A stretch of 64,000 nt of DNA from Sphingomonas sp. LY54 (GCF_035594035.1 NZ_CP141588.1:1509501-1573500), one strand, 5' to 3'; positions 1 to 9,054 are shown, counted from the first letter of the stretch. Notes: generated by a model not told the origin, from the letters alone. Numbers and translations are program-made.

Positions 1-776
1 CGATCGTCAACGCCTTCGGCTTCATCGGCCACAGCCGCTATCTGCCCGACCGGCGCGATCTCAACCGCAGCTTCCCCGGCAGCCCGCGCGGCTCGCTCGC
101 CGCCCAGCTCGCCCACCTTTTCCTCAACGAGGTGGTGGCGCGGTGCGACTATGGCATCGACCTCCACAGCGCGGCGATCCACCGCGCCAACCTGCCGCAG
201 ATCAGGGTCGACAGCCACGACGCGGCCTCGCTCGCCTTCGCTGAAGCCTTCGCCGCGCCGATCATCGTTCACAGCGCATTGCGCGAGGGCTCGCTGCGCC
301 AGGCGGCGCGGGCGCGCGGCGTGCCGGTGATCGTCTATGAAGCCGGCGAAGGGCTGCGCGTGGACGCGCTCTCGGTCAGCGTCGGCCTGCAGGGCGTGCT
401 GCGCGCCATGGCCTTTCTCGGCATGATCCCGAAGCGGAAGGGTCGGCAGAGACCGGCGGTGCTCTCGACCAGCAGCCGCTGGGTCCGCGCCGAGGAAAGC
501 GGCCTCTTCCGCCCGTTCAAGACGACTGGCGCGCATGTCCGCGAGGGTGAGCGCATCGGCGTGGTCGCCGATCCCTATGGCGGCAAGGAAAGCGACCTGT
601 TCGCAAGCCTCACCGGCATCCTCATCGGCCGCGCCAACAACCCCGCGGTCAACCAGGGCGACGCCCTGTTCCACATCGCGATGGTCGAGAATGCCTCGCG
701 GCTCGGCGCGCATTACGAGCGGCTCGAGAAAGAGCTCGATACCGAGCGGCTGCTCGACGAAGACGAGATCCTTTAG
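1..776 (+). CDS. Succinylglutamate desuccinylase/aspartoacylase family protein (5' end outside window)
   Basis: The reading frame is open from base 3, so the start lies before the window; a GTG at 132 is internal. The first visible residues include NAFGFIGHSRYLPDRRDLN and NRSFPGS, and later DYGIDLHSAAIHR. These are typical of the zinc carboxypeptidase-like M14/AstE-AspA fold, where the E/H residues just upstream would complete the zinc site. Such enzymes cleave N-acyl amino acids or related amides in the cytoplasm. The exact substrate cannot be told from sequence. The gene ends convergently with the class II aldolase gene, 31 bases away. The family call is firm; the substrate is unknown. Confidence 0.85.
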   Translation, partial: IVNAFGFIGHSRYLPDRRDLNRSFPGSPRGSLAAQLAHLFLNEVVARCDYGIDLHSAAIHRANLPQIRVDSHDAASLAFAEAFAAPIIVHSALREGSLRQAARARGVPVIVYEAGEGLRVDALSVSVGLQGVLRAMAFLGMIPKRKGRQRPAVLSTSSRWVRAEESGLFRPFKTTGAHVREGERIGVVADPYGGKESDLFASLTGILIGRANNPAVNQGDALFHIAMVENASRLGAHYERLEKELDTERLLDEDEIL

Positions 777-807
777 GAGGCTACGCCCGGCTTGCGCTGG
801 AGAGCGA

Positions 808-1620
808 TCAGGTCGCGAAGTCGGGATCGAGGCGGTAGGCCTTGCGCAGCAGAGCCGGCCAGGCGAGCGCGCCGGCGGCAAGCTTCAGGCCCATCTTGCC
901 CTGCTGGGCGGTAACCTCGGGCGATCCCTGCGGCGGATTATTGATATTCCCCTCGCCGGCCGAGAGCGCCATGATCTGCGCCTGACAGGCGCGTTCGAGG
1001 AAATAGAGTTTCAGGAAGGCCTCGCCGACGGTGTCGCCGACTGCGAGCGTGCCGTGGTTGCGCAGCAGCATCGCGCCCTTGTCGCCCAGGTCCGCGACCA
1101 GCCGCTCGCGCTCGTCGAGATCGACCGCCACGCCCTCATAATCGTGGAAGGCGACGTCGTCGCGGATCAGCATCGCGGTCTGGGTGAGCGGTAGCAGCCC
1201 CTCGGCATGGGCCGACACGGCCTGGCCCTGCGGCGTGTGGAGATGCATCACCGCCTGCGCGTCCTCGCGCGCCATGTGGATCGCCGAATGGATCGTGAAG
1301 CCGGCCGGATTGGTGATGAAGGGCGACGGCTCGACCGGCAGCCCGTTCATCTCGACCTTGACCAGGCTGGACGCGGTCACCTCCTCGAACATCAAATTGT
1401 ACGGGTTGAGCAGGAAATGGTGCTCGGGGCCCGGGATGCGCGCCGATAGGTGGGTGAAGATGAGGTCGTCCCAGCCATAATGAGCGACCAGACGGTAGGC
1501 GGCAGCGAGATCGACGCGGATCTTCCACTCCTCGGCGCCGACCTTGCCCTCAAGGCTCGGAATCTCGACCGAGCTGAGCGGCGTCGCCGTCATTCTGGTC
1601 ATCGCGTCGACGCGGCCCAT
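808..1620 (-). CDS. Class II aldolase/adducin family protein
   Basis: A protein of 270 residues with the class II aldolase/adducin fold. It has the metal-binding HLHTPQG stretch and a second RNHGTLAVG histidine motif; with a further His these bind zinc in fuculose-aldolase relatives. The start at 1620 (MGRVDAMTRM) is chosen because AGGAG lies about 7 bases before it. A longer open frame runs upstream into the neighbouring isomerase gene and is judged spurious. The gene follows the maleylacetoacetate isomerase gene on the same strand with a 28-base gap, so the two may be co-transcribed. The substrate is not predictable. Confidence 0.85.
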   Translation of the reverse strand: MGRVDAMTRMTATPLSSVEIPSLEGKVGAEEWKIRVDLAAAYRLVAHYGWDDLIFTHLSARIPGPEHHFLLNPYNLMFEEVTASSLVKVEMNGLPVEPSPFITNPAGFTIHSAIHMAREDAQAVMHLHTPQGQAVSAHAEGLLPLTQTAMLIRDDVAFHDYEGVAVDLDERERLVADLGDKGAMLLRNHGTLAVGDTVGEAFLKLYFLERACQAQIMALSAGEGNINNPPQGSPEVTAQQGKMGLKLAAGALAWPALLRKAYRLDPDFAT

Positions 1621-1648
1621 GCGTTCTCTCCTGTCCTTTTGCCTCGTT

Positions 1649-2299
1649 CTAGGCCGACGGCGCGGCCGTTGCCACCCGGTCCGGATGGGCGGCGGCGAAG
1701 GCTTCGAGCCGGCTCGCCGCGGCATCGGCGGCGACGAGGGTCGGATAATCGTCCAAAGGCACATCGAAACGGCGGGCATTGTAGAGCTGCGGCACCAGGC
1801 AGATGTCGGCCAGGCTGGGCTGATCGCCGAACAGGAAGCGGCCGGCGCGCGGCGCGGCCAGCCGCTCGAGCGGGGCGAGCCCTTCGCGCAACCAATGGCG
1901 ATACCATTCGTCGCGCTCGGCCTGGTCGTGGCCGAGGGGGTTCTTCAAATAGTGGAGGATGCGCAGGTTGTTGACCGGGTGGATGTCGGCGGCGACCGCG
2001 AGCGCCAGCGCGAGCACGTGCGCACGGTCGGCCGAAGCGTGGGGGGTCAGCCGGGGCTCGGGCACCGCCGCGTCGAGATAGTCGATGATCGCAAGGCTCT
2101 GCGTCAGGCGCAGGCCGTCCATCTCCAGCATCGGCACGAAGCCCTGCGGGTTGCGCCCGACATAGGCCGGATCCTTTTGCGCGCCTTCGAGCAGGTTGAC
2201 CGGCACGGTCTCGTAATCGACGCCCTTGAGGTTGAGCGCGATACGCACCCGGTAACTGGCCGAGGAGCGCCAATAATCGAACAGAACGGGCTTGGTCAT
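1649..2299 (-). CDS. maiA: Maleylacetoacetate isomerase (zeta-class glutathione S-transferase)
   Basis: A protein of 216 residues with an N-terminal thioredoxin-like GST domain carrying SSASYRVRIALNLKG, the zeta-class signature, then PQGFVPMLEMDG and SLAIIDYLD, and an all-helical C-terminal domain. Zeta GSTs isomerise maleylacetoacetate to fumarylacetoacetate in tyrosine/phenylalanine breakdown, using glutathione. The Cys often found in the SSC motif is Ala here, as in a number of bacterial members. The start MTKPVLF at 2299 is preferred; a Met 12 codons further up has no better ribosome site. No other homogentisate-pathway gene is in view. Confidence 0.85.
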   Translation of the reverse strand: MTKPVLFDYWRSSASYRVRIALNLKGVDYETVPVNLLEGAQKDPAYVGRNPQGFVPMLEMDGLRLTQSLAIIDYLDAAVPEPRLTPHASADRAHVLALALAVAADIHPVNNLRILHYLKNPLGHDQAERDEWYRHWLREGLAPLERLAAPRAGRFLFGDQPSLADICLVPQLYNARRFDVPLDDYPTLVAADAAASRLEAFAAAHPDRVATAAPSA

Positions 2300-2400
2300 G
2301 GGCCTGGAATAGCGCTTCCCATTGGGCCGCGCCATCGGGGCTTATCAGTCCGGCCCAAGCGGGCTAGTGTTACGCCACCAAAACGAAATGGGGGATGGAA

Positions 2401-2988
2401 ATGGGCAAGTTACTCGGCAATCTGAACATGGCGCTGGCGCTCGGCATCATCCTGCTGCTCGCTATGATGTTCGGCTTCCACGCCGACGCGATGGGCGAGG
2501 CCGGTTACGCCAATTTCTGGCTGCGCTTCTTCCACGTCATCTCGGGCGTGCTGTGGATCGGGCTGCTTTATTATTTCAACTTCGTCCAGATCCCGACCAT
2601 GCCCAAGGTCCCGGCCGAACTGAAGGGCGGCGTCAGCAAATATATCGCGCCCGAGGCCCTGTTCTGGTTCCGCTGGTCGGCGCTGGCGACGGTGGTGACC
2701 GGCCTGCTGGTCGCCGAGACCACGACCGGCGGCTACATCCCGCGCGCGCTCGGCTTCGCCGAAGGGTTCCGCGTGATCGGCCTCGGCATGTGGCTCGCGC
2801 TGATCATGGCCGCCAATGTGTGGTTTGTGATCTGGCCGAACCAGCAGAAGGCGCTGGGCCTGAAGCCGGCCGACGACGAGACCAAGGCCAAGGCCGCGCG
2901 CACGGCGATGCTCGCCTCGCGCACCAATTTCGTCCTGTCGATCCCGATGCTCTACGCGATGGTGACGCAGACCTACCTAGCGCGCTGA
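2401..2988 (+). CDS. PuuD-like (urate hydroxylase membrane domain family) integral membrane protein
   Basis: About 195 residues with four or five hydrophobic segments. It matches the PuuD/DUF989 membrane family: WLRFFHVISGVLWIGLLYYFN, a Gly-rich turn, then ANVWFVIWPNQQKALGL and ASRTNFVLSIPMLYAM. In PuuD proper this domain is fused to a cytochrome c and converts urate to 5-hydroxyisourate. Here no cytochrome domain follows and no purine gene is nearby, so the function is uncertain. ATG occurs at 2395 and 2401. The GGGGG run at 2390-2394 is well spaced only for 2401. A strong terminator follows. Confidence 0.75.
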   Translation: MGKLLGNLNMALALGIILLLAMMFGFHADAMGEAGYANFWLRFFHVISGVLWIGLLYYFNFVQIPTMPKVPAELKGGVSKYIAPEALFWFRWSALATVVTGLLVAETTTGGYIPRALGFAEGFRVIGLGMWLALIMAANVWFVIWPNQQKALGLKPADDETKAKAARTAMLASRTNFVLSIPMLYAMVTQTYLAR

Positions 2989-3003
2989 GCCCACAAAGAA
3001 AAA

Positions 3004-3036
3004 GGGGCGCCCGGCCACGGCCGGTGCGCCCTTTTT
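3004..3036 (+). terminator. Intrinsic terminator after the PuuD-like gene
   Basis: A GC-rich stem (GGGCGCCCGGCC paired with GGCCGGTGCGCCC, with one bulge) is followed directly by TTTTTT. It begins about 15 bases after the stop codon at 2988. Confidence 0.85.
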
Positions 3037-3057
3037 TGCGACTTAAGAGGAGCGAGG

Positions 3058-3312
3058 TCAGGCCGCGTCGGCCCAGTTCGACTTCCTGGCGCGCAGACGG
3101 ATGCCGGCGCCGCGCATCGTCGCCTCGGCGAGCGGCAGCGCGGTTTCACAGAAGCTACATTCGGCGAGCACGCGGCCGACATACCACTGCGTCCGCCCGC
3201 AGCCCGGGCAATGGTTGATCTCATGCTCGCGATAGACGGCGTGATACCCGCGCACCGCGGGGTCATGCGCGAAATGCTCGTCGGGCGTGTGGATGATACC
3301 GGTGCTCAGCAT
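3058..3312 (-). CDS. Small zinc-ribbon-like protein of unknown function
   Basis: A protein of 84 residues. Its centre has two cysteine pairs, CPGC and CSFC, about 17 residues apart (CPGCGRTQWYVGRVLAE then CSFC), a typical zinc-ribbon arrangement. The rest is His-rich at the N terminus and basic at the C terminus. It lies between two terminated or unrelated genes and looks monocistronic. I do not recognise a named family; similar small zinc-ribbon proteins are common in sphingomonads. It could bind nucleic acid or simply be a structural zinc protein. Confidence 0.65.
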   Translation of the reverse strand: MLSTGIIHTPDEHFAHDPAVRGYHAVYREHEINHCPGCGRTQWYVGRVLAECSFCETALPLAEATMRGAGIRLRARKSNWADAA

Positions 3313-3483
3313 GTCGAACCCTTCCTGCCCTCCCTTATATCACTGCAGGGAGCGCACGACGAACTGTTAGATTCTGTCGATGAACCGAATGTGACTGGAC
3401 GTCACTCCGGAGCAACAGTTTGGGTTAGTCGGATCGCCGCTAAGAAGTGGTTATCAATGCGTTGAGGATAGCCCCACGGGGAT

Positions 3484-5181
3484 TCAGTGGCCGCTCGATT
3501 GATAGGCGCCGATGCCGGTTTCCGAGCGGACCTGCTGCTCGTCGAACCCGGCCCGGTCGATCGCGGCGCGCGGGCTGCGGTCGAGCAGCGACACGATCCA
3601 GATCGTCGCGAAGGCGAGCGGGACCGAGAAGACGGCAGGCGAGGAATAAGGGAAGATCGCCTCGGCATGACCGAGCACGGTGACCCACACGGCCGGAGAC
3701 AGGATCGTCAGGACCAAGGCCACGGTGACGCCGAGGAAGCCGCCGACGACGGCCCCGCGGGTCGTCGTTCCCTTCCAGAGAAGCGACAGGAGCAGGACGG
3801 GGAAGTTGCCCGACGCCGCCAGCGCGAAGGCGAGCGAGACCATGAAGGCGACATTCTGTTTTTCGAAGGCGATGCCGAGGAGGATCGCGACCAGGCCGAG
3901 GACGACCGTCGTGATCCGCGACACGAGCAGTTCCTTGTCCGAACTCACGCCCTTGCGGAACACGGTCGCATAGAGATCGTGCGAGACGGCCGACGCACCG
4001 GACAAAGTGAGCCCTGCAACCACCGCCACGATCGTCGCGAAGGCAACCGCGGAGATGAAGCCCAGGAAGACGTCGCCGCCGACCGCGTCGGCGAGGTGGA
4101 TCGCGGCCATGTTGGCGCCGCCGCGCAGGCCGCCGCCGGCGTCGAGGAACTCGGGGTTGGTGGCGACCATCACGATCGCGCCGAAGCCGATGATGAATGT
4201 GAGGAGATAGAAATAGCCGATCCATGTGGTCGCCCACAGCACCGACTTGCGCGCTTCCTTGGCATTGGGAACGGTGAAGAAGCGCATCAATATGTGGGGC
4301 AGGCCGGCCGTGCCGAAGATCAGGGCCATGCCGAGCGAGATGGCCGAGATCGGATCCTTGATGAAGCCGCCCGGCCCCATGATCGCGCGCCCGGCCGCGG
4401 CGGCGTCTGCGGGCGCGGCGCCCTCGGCCGCGGCGAGGCCCGTCTTCACTTCCACAGCCCGGGCGAACAGGGCCTCCATCGAGAAGTCGAACTGGGCGAG
4501 GACCATCACCGACATGAAGGTGGCGCCGCTCAGCAGCATCACCGCCTTGATGATCTGGACCCATGTGGTCGCGGTCATCCCGCCGAACACCACGTAGAGG
4601 ATCATCAGGGCGCCGACGATCATGACCGCATATTCGTAGGGCAAGCCGAACAGCAATTTGATGAGCTGACCGGCGCCGACCATCTGCGCGATCAGGTAGA
4701 ACGCGACGACGATCAGCGTCGAAACCGCGGAGAAGGTGCGGATCGGCGGCTGCGCCATCCGGAACGAGGCGACGTCGGCGAAGGTGAAGCGGCCGAGGTT
4801 GCGCAGCTTCTCCGCCATCAGGAACAGGATGATCGGCCAGCCGACGAGGAAGCCGGTCGAGTAGATCAGCCCGTCATAGCCGTCGAAGAAGATCTGCGCC
4901 GAGATGCCGAGGAAGGACGCCGCCGACATATAGTCCCCGGCAATGGCGAGCCCGTTCTGGAAGCCGGTGATGCCGCCGCCCGCGGTGTAGAAGGAAGCAG
5001 CGGTGCGGGTGCGCTTGGCCGCCCAGCGCGTGATCCACAGGGTCAGGATCACGAAGGCGGCGAACATGGCGATCGCCGTCCAGTTCATCGGCTGGCGCTC
5101 GGCCTCGCCGGTGAGAGCTTCGGCCCAAGCAGCCGAGGGGAGCGAAGCGAGGCCGAGGGCGGCGAAACCGCGCGCCCTCAT
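3484..5181 (-). CDS. actP: Cation/acetate symporter (sodium:solute symporter family)
   Basis: A protein of 565 residues with 13-14 hydrophobic segments typical of the SSS family. It starts with a short hydrophobic leader, then the ActP-type [13 protein letters not shown] and [26 protein letters not shown], where the A-x-D-Y-M-S residues belong to the cation-binding core. ActP takes up acetate and other short carboxylates with Na+ or H+. The upstream gene encodes the usual DUF485 partner and the two genes overlap by 4 bases (ATGA), so they are translationally coupled. No acs gene is present nearby. Confidence 0.88.
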   Translation of the reverse strand: MRARGFAALGLASLPSAAWAEALTGEAERQPMNWTAIAMFAAFVILTLWITRWAAKRTRTAASFYTAGGGITGFQNGLAIAGDYMSAASFLGISAQIFFDGYDGLIYSTGFLVGWPIILFLMAEKLRNLGRFTFADVASFRMAQPPIRTFSAVSTLIVVAFYLIAQMVGAGQLIKLLFGLPYEYAVMIVGALMILYVVFGGMTATTWVQIIKAVMLLSGATFMSVMVLAQFDFSMEALFARAVEVKTGLAAAEGAAPADAAAAGRAIMGPGGFIKDPISAISLGMALIFGTAGLPHILMRFFTVPNAKEARKSVLWATTWIGYFYLLTFIIGFGAIVMVATNPEFLDAGGGLRGGANMAAIHLADAVGGDVFLGFISAVAFATIVAVVAGLTLSGASAVSHDLYATVFRKGVSSDKELLVSRITTVVLGLVAILLGIAFEKQNVAFMVSLAFALAASGNFPVLLLSLLWKGTTTRGAVVGGFLGVTVALVLTILSPAVWVTVLGHAEAIFPYSSPAVFSVPLAFATIWIVSLLDRSPRAAIDRAGFDEQQVRSETGIGAYQSSGH

Positions 5182-5483
5182 TCGCCTTCCTCCGCCAGCA
5201 GCGCTTCGAGCAGCGCGTCGAATTCCCGGTTGGCGCGGCGGACGTAGATGGCGGTGAGGAGCACGCCGAGGACGATGATGCCGAAGCCGAGCGGGATGCC
5301 GACCGAGGTGACGCCGTCGCCGATCGGACGGGCGAGCAATTCCTTGTCGAACGCGATCAGCAGGACATAGCCGAAATAGGCGAGCAGCATGATAGCGGTC
5401 AGCGTCCAGGCGAAGCGGCTGCGGCGCCGCACCAGTGCCTGGTATTTGGGATTGGCCTGCACGCGGGCGATACGATCGGTCAT
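5178..5483 (-). CDS. DUF485 (YjcH-like) membrane protein, partner of ActP
   Basis: A protein of 101 residues with two transmembrane segments ([18 protein letters not shown] and [20 protein letters not shown]) flanked by [16 protein letters not shown], the DUF485 hallmark. DUF485 proteins are nearly always encoded just before acetate/solute symporters, as here with a 4-base overlap. The start MTDRIARV at 5483 has AAGGGGGAC just upstream. That ribosome site lies inside one arm of a perfect inverted repeat (5486-5520), which could control its exposure. Confidence 0.88.
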   Translation of the reverse strand: MTDRIARVQANPKYQALVRRRSRFAWTLTAIMLLAYFGYVLLIAFDKELLARPIGDGVTSVGIPLGFGIIVLGVLLTAIYVRRANREFDALLEALLAEEGE

Positions 5484-5485
5484 GC

Positions 5486-5520
5486 GTCCCCCTTCAGTCC
5501 GCCCATGACTGAAGGGGGAC
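5486..5520 (-). promoter_or_regulatory. Perfect 13-bp inverted repeat sequestering the DUF485-actP ribosome site
   Basis: GTCCCCCTTCAGT (5486-5498) and ACTGAAGGGGGAC (5508-5520) are exact complements separated by 9 bases. In the minus-strand mRNA the arm nearest the start codon contains the GGGGGAC Shine-Dalgarno sequence of the gene starting at 5483. A folded leader would hide it. No T-run follows on either side, so a simple terminator is less likely. A role in translational control is inferred. Confidence 0.6.
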
Positions 5521-5540
5521 GGACTCCGCGTCAACGGGGA

Positions 5541-6611
5541 TCAGAACCAGGTGCGAAGGCCGACCAGCAGAGACCAGCCGCCGGCTTCCTCGCCCGCGGC
5601 GCGGCGGAAGCGGGCGGTGTCGCCAAACGCGCGCTCGTATTTCACGCCGACATAAGGCGCGAATTCCGGCACGAATTCGTAGCGCAGGCGCAAGCCGAGC
5701 TCGGCGGAGCTGAGGCCCGAGCCGACGTCGATCTCCGGCACGTCCTGCGCGGCGAGATCGAACTCGATGTTCGGCTGCAGGATCAGTTTCTGCGTGAGAC
5801 GCTGGTCATATTCCGCCTCGAAGCGCGCCGAGAGATCGCCCTTGTCCGAGAGGAACAATGCGCCCTCCACCTCGAACCAGTAAGGGGCGAGGCCCTGGAG
5901 GCCGAGGACGGCGTAGGTCCGCTCCGGATCGGGCCGGAAATCGTGCCGAACGCCGGCCTGGAGGTTGAACCAGGGGTCGAGCGCGCGGCTGTAGAGCGCC
6001 TGCACCTCGACATGCTCCGGACTCTCGCCGAAGCTCCCCTCGCCTTCGCTCTTGAGCCAGATCTTGTGGATGTCGCCGCCATACCAGCCCTGGGCGTCCC
6101 ACGCGTAGCCGTCGCGGCCGTCGCGGATCAGCGTTTCGAGCTGGTCGACCAGGATTTTCGAGGTGACGATCGCGCCATGCTCCTTGCGCAGCACCTCGCG
6201 CGCGTCCGCCATCGGGGCGGCGCCGAACACCGCGTCGGCGGCGTGGCGCGGACCGCTCCGGGCAGCGGCGGACGGCGCCGCCACCGGCGGATCGGGGATG
6301 CCCGGCGCGTGGCCGGGCATGGCGTGGCCGGCATGGGGGTCCGCCGGCATGGAGTGACCGGCATGCGGATCGGCAGCCGGCGGGTCCGGCATCTGGTGCG
6401 CCGCATGCGGATCGGCAGCCGGCGCCTCAGGCATCTGGTGCCCTGCATGCGGATCGGCAGGAGGAGCCTCGGGCATGTGATGCCCTGCATGCGGGTCGGC
6501 CGCGGGCTTCTGGGCAGGCGGCTGGGGCGCCGGCATGGCATGGCCTTCATGCTGGGCCCAGGCCGGCGCGGCGGCGGCGGCGAGGAGACTCGCGATCATC
6601 AGGCGCTTCAT
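5541..6611 (-). CDS. copB: Copper resistance protein B, outer membrane
   Basis: A protein of 356 residues. It has a signal peptide (MKRLMIASLLAAAAAPAWA), then about 90 residues of imperfect repeats built on ADPHAGHxMPEAP (five or more copies), rich in His and Met, then the CopB/PcoB domain of about 230 residues ending in the beta-barrel-like terminus GLRTWF. CopB is an outer-membrane protein that binds or exports copper. The His/Met repeats probably bind Cu in the periplasm. The gene overlaps the end of copA by 4 bases, so copA-copB is one transcript. Confidence 0.92.
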   Translation of the reverse strand: MKRLMIASLLAAAAAPAWAQHEGHAMPAPQPPAQKPAADPHAGHHMPEAPPADPHAGHQMPEAPAADPHAAHQMPDPPAADPHAGHSMPADPHAGHAMPGHAPGIPDPPVAAPSAAARSGPRHAADAVFGAAPMADAREVLRKEHGAIVTSKILVDQLETLIRDGRDGYAWDAQGWYGGDIHKIWLKSEGEGSFGESPEHVEVQALYSRALDPWFNLQAGVRHDFRPDPERTYAVLGLQGLAPYWFEVEGALFLSDKGDLSARFEAEYDQRLTQKLILQPNIEFDLAAQDVPEIDVGSGLSSAELGLRLRYEFVPEFAPYVGVKYERAFGDTARFRRAAGEEAGGWSLLVGLRTWF

Positions 6612-8362
6612 GCCGCCTCTCCTTCCAGCGGACGCACGGTCACGACGCGGAACATGCCGGCGTGCATGTGGAGCAGCAGGTGGCAGTGGAACGCCCAGTC
6701 GCCGGGCGCATCGGCGGTGAGATCGAAGCTGACCTTGCCGCCGGGCAGCACCATCACCGTATGCTTCACCGGATGGCTGCCGGTGTGGCCGTTCACGACC
6801 TCGAAGAAATGGCCGTGGAGGTGGATCGGGTGGGTCATCATGCTGTCGTTGATCAGCACGACCCGGGCCCGTTCGTTGCGTTCGAAGCGGATCGGCTCGA
6901 CCCCGTCGCTATATTTCTCGCCGTCGAACGACCACATGAACCGCTCCATATTGCCGGTCAGGTGGACCTCGACCGTGCGCGTCGGCGGCCGCGTGTCGGG
7001 ATTGGGCGTGAGCGCCATCAGGTCGCGATAGGTGAGCACCTTGTGGCCGACATTTTCGAGGCCGAGACCGGGTTCGCCGGTGCGGTCGATCGGCGCCATC
7101 GCGATCGAATCGACACCGACGCCCACCTTGACGCTCGGCGGGACTTTCGACTTGTCGCGCATGTTCATGGCGCCATGATCCATCGGTGCAGCCGCGCCGT
7201 GGCCCATCGCGCCATGGTCCATCGAGCCATGATCCATGCCGCCCATGCCCATGTCCTTCATGGTGAGCGTGGGGCGCTCGCGCAGCGGCGGCACCGGCGC
7301 GCTCATGCCGAGCCGCGGCGCCAGCGTCGCGCGGCCCATGCCGGAGCGATCGATCGACTCGGCGACGAAGGTGAAGGCCTTGTCCTCGGCCGGCTGGACG
7401 ATCACGTCATAGGTCTCGGCATTGCCGATCTGGAACTCGTCGACCGTGACCGGACGGACATTCTGGCCGTCGGCGCTGACCACCGTCATGGCCAGGCCGG
7501 GGATGCGGACGTTGAAGATCGTCATCGCCGCGGCGTTGACGATCCGCAGCCGGACGCGTTCGCCGGGCCGGAACAGGCCGGTCCAATTCTCGAGCGGGCC
7601 GTGGCCGTTGACGAGATAGGTGTAGGTGGAGGCGGTGACATCCGCGATGTCGGTCGGCTCCATCCGCATCCTGCCCCACATCGCCCGCTCGGAGGCGGTC
7701 ATGTGTTCCTCGGAACCGCCGCGCAGCTGGCCGAGCAGGGTCTGCTTCTGGCGGTTGAAATAGCCGCCTTCTTGCTTGAGCCGGGTGATGAGCAAATGCG
7801 GGTGGAGGAAGCTCCAGTCGCTGAGCACGATGACGTGCTCGCGATCGTAAGCGACCGGATCGGCCCCGGCGGGATCGATGACGAGCGGGCCGTAATGGCC
7901 CTGCTGCTCCTGGTGGCCGGAATGGCTGTGATACCAGTAAGTGCCGCTCTGCCGGACCGGGAATTCGTAGGTGAAGGTGGTGCGCGGCTTGATGCCCGGG
8001 AAGCTGACGCCGGGCACGCCGTCCATCTGGAAGGGCAGGAGAAGCCCATGCCAGTGGATCGACGTATCCTCGTCCAGCGTGTTTTCCACGTGCAGGCGGA
8101 CATTCTGGCCCTCGCGCAGCCGGATCAGAGGCGCAGGCAGGACGCCGTTCAGCGTGACGGCATGGCCGGTACGGCCGCCGACCGTGAACGGGCTGTGGCC
8201 GACGCGTAGGCGGATATCCTCGCCCGACAGGACGGGCATGGCGGGGACGAGGCCCGGCGTTCCGCTCTGCGCCCAGGCGGGCAGCAGGCCGGCGACGCCG
8301 AAGCCAGCTGCGCCGAGCGCGCCGGCGCGGAGCAGCGTGCGCCGCTCGATCAATGGGTTCAT
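6608..8362 (-). CDS. copA: Copper resistance multicopper oxidase (CopA/PcoA type), Tat-exported
   Basis: A protein of 584 residues. The N terminus ERRTLLRAGALGAAGFG is a twin-arginine signal. All four copper motifs are visible: HWHGL, YHSHSGHQ, HPIHLHGHFFE and HCHLLLHMHAGM, giving type 1, 2 and 3 sites. A Met/His-rich insert (GMGGMDHGSMDHGAMGHG and following) lies before the last cupredoxin domain and suits Cu(I) binding and oxidation. The start at 8362 is chosen because GAGG sits 8 bases before it and the Tat motif follows; a longer frame upstream lacks support. It acts in the periplasm with CopB. Confidence 0.93.
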   Translation of the reverse strand: MNPLIERRTLLRAGALGAAGFGVAGLLPAWAQSGTPGLVPAMPVLSGEDIRLRVGHSPFTVGGRTGHAVTLNGVLPAPLIRLREGQNVRLHVENTLDEDTSIHWHGLLLPFQMDGVPGVSFPGIKPRTTFTYEFPVRQSGTYWYHSHSGHQEQQGHYGPLVIDPAGADPVAYDREHVIVLSDWSFLHPHLLITRLKQEGGYFNRQKQTLLGQLRGGSEEHMTASERAMWGRMRMEPTDIADVTASTYTYLVNGHGPLENWTGLFRPGERVRLRIVNAAAMTIFNVRIPGLAMTVVSADGQNVRPVTVDEFQIGNAETYDVIVQPAEDKAFTFVAESIDRSGMGRATLAPRLGMSAPVPPLRERPTLTMKDMGMGGMDHGSMDHGAMGHGAAAPMDHGAMNMRDKSKVPPSVKVGVGVDSIAMAPIDRTGEPGLGLENVGHKVLTYRDLMALTPNPDTRPPTRTVEVHLTGNMERFMWSFDGEKYSDGVEPIRFERNERARVVLINDSMMTHPIHLHGHFFEVVNGHTGSHPVKHTVMVLPGGKVSFDLTADAPGDWAFHCHLLLHMHAGMFRVVTVRPLEGEAA

Positions 8363-8439
8363 CGTCAGATCCTCAGGCGCGTCGGACGCGCGGGACAGTG
8401 CGGGAGGCGACGCAGGCCGCCTCCCGATCAACTACGAGC

Positions 8440-8691
8440 TCAATGCTTGCCGTGGCCCGCGTGAGCATCGGCTTCGCCGGCCTTCTTCTCGCAGCAGTCC
8501 ATCTTCTTGCCGTCGGCCTTCATCTTCTGGCAGCAGGCCTTGTCCTTGCAGCAATCCTGCTTGTGGCCTTCATGGCCCTTCTGATGCTGGCCATGGTGGC
8601 CTGCATGGGCGTCGGCGGGGGCGGCCGGAGCCGTCTGGGCGAAAGCGGGCAGGGCGAAGGTCAGCGCGAGCGCGGTCAGAATCGTCTTCAT
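8440..8691 (-). CDS. Small secreted His/Cys-rich putative metal-binding protein
   Basis: A protein of 83 residues with a signal peptide (MKTILTALALTFALPAFA). The mature part has two His clusters (HAGHHGQHQKGHEGH and the C-terminal HAGHGKH) around three CC pairs (DCCKDK, ACCQK, DCCEKK) and many lysines. I do not recognise a named family. Its position between copA and another small secreted gene, on the same strand, suggests a periplasmic copper buffer or carrier. GGAG lies 8 bases before the start. Paired cysteines in an exported protein could bind Cu(I) or form disulfides. Confidence 0.8.
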   Translation of the reverse strand: MKTILTALALTFALPAFAQTAPAAPADAHAGHHGQHQKGHEGHKQDCCKDKACCQKMKADGKKMDCCEKKAGEADAHAGHGKH

Positions 8692-8721
8692 GTCGAAATC
8701 TCCAGAGAAAGAATGGGTCGT

Positions 8722-9054
8722 TCAGATCTCTGGCAGGATTCGTGGAGGAGGCGTCTCGCTTTCCGGGTGGATGCCGGCGAGCGTGCCAGCCCGGGCCGCC
8801 AGCGCGGCGGTGGGCTGCAGCGTTTCCGCGGCGGCGATATAAGGGGCGGCGGCGGGAAGCGCAGTGCAGGCGATCGCGCAGGCGATGTCCATGCCGGGCA
8901 TGCTTTTGTCCGATTGCGGCGCCTCGCCCATGTCGGCGCAATGATCGCCCGCCATCTCCATGCTCGGCGCGGCCGCGTGCGCCGTACCGGCCATCACGAC
9001 CGGCGACACGAGCAGGGCCAAGGCGACCCAGAAAGCGGAGATGAGACGGAGCAT
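8722..9054 (-). CDS. Small secreted Met/Cys-containing protein, first gene of the copper operon
   Basis: A protein of 110 residues from MLRLISAFWVALALL, with a hydrophobic signal peptide ending near GTAHA. The mature part has MEMAGDHCADMG, SMPGMDIACAIAC and a Pro-rich tail. Met, His and Cys spacing suggests metal binding; it resembles small copper-cluster proteins of the DUF2946/CopL kind only in outline. No Shine-Dalgarno sequence precedes the start, and the best -10 (9064-9069) would put the transcript start only a few bases away, so leaderless translation is possible. An in-frame start further upstream would overlap the regulator gene. Confidence 0.65.
   Translation of the reverse strand: MLRLISAFWVALALLVSPVVMAGTAHAAAPSMEMAGDHCADMGEAPQSDKSMPGMDIACAIACTALPAAAPYIAAAETLQPTAALAARAGTLAGIHPESETPPPRILPEI

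Noticed and set aside
6320..6530. Repeats inside copB as a possible CRISPR array
   Set aside because: The repeats are imperfect, in frame and encode His/Met blocks; there are no unique spacers.
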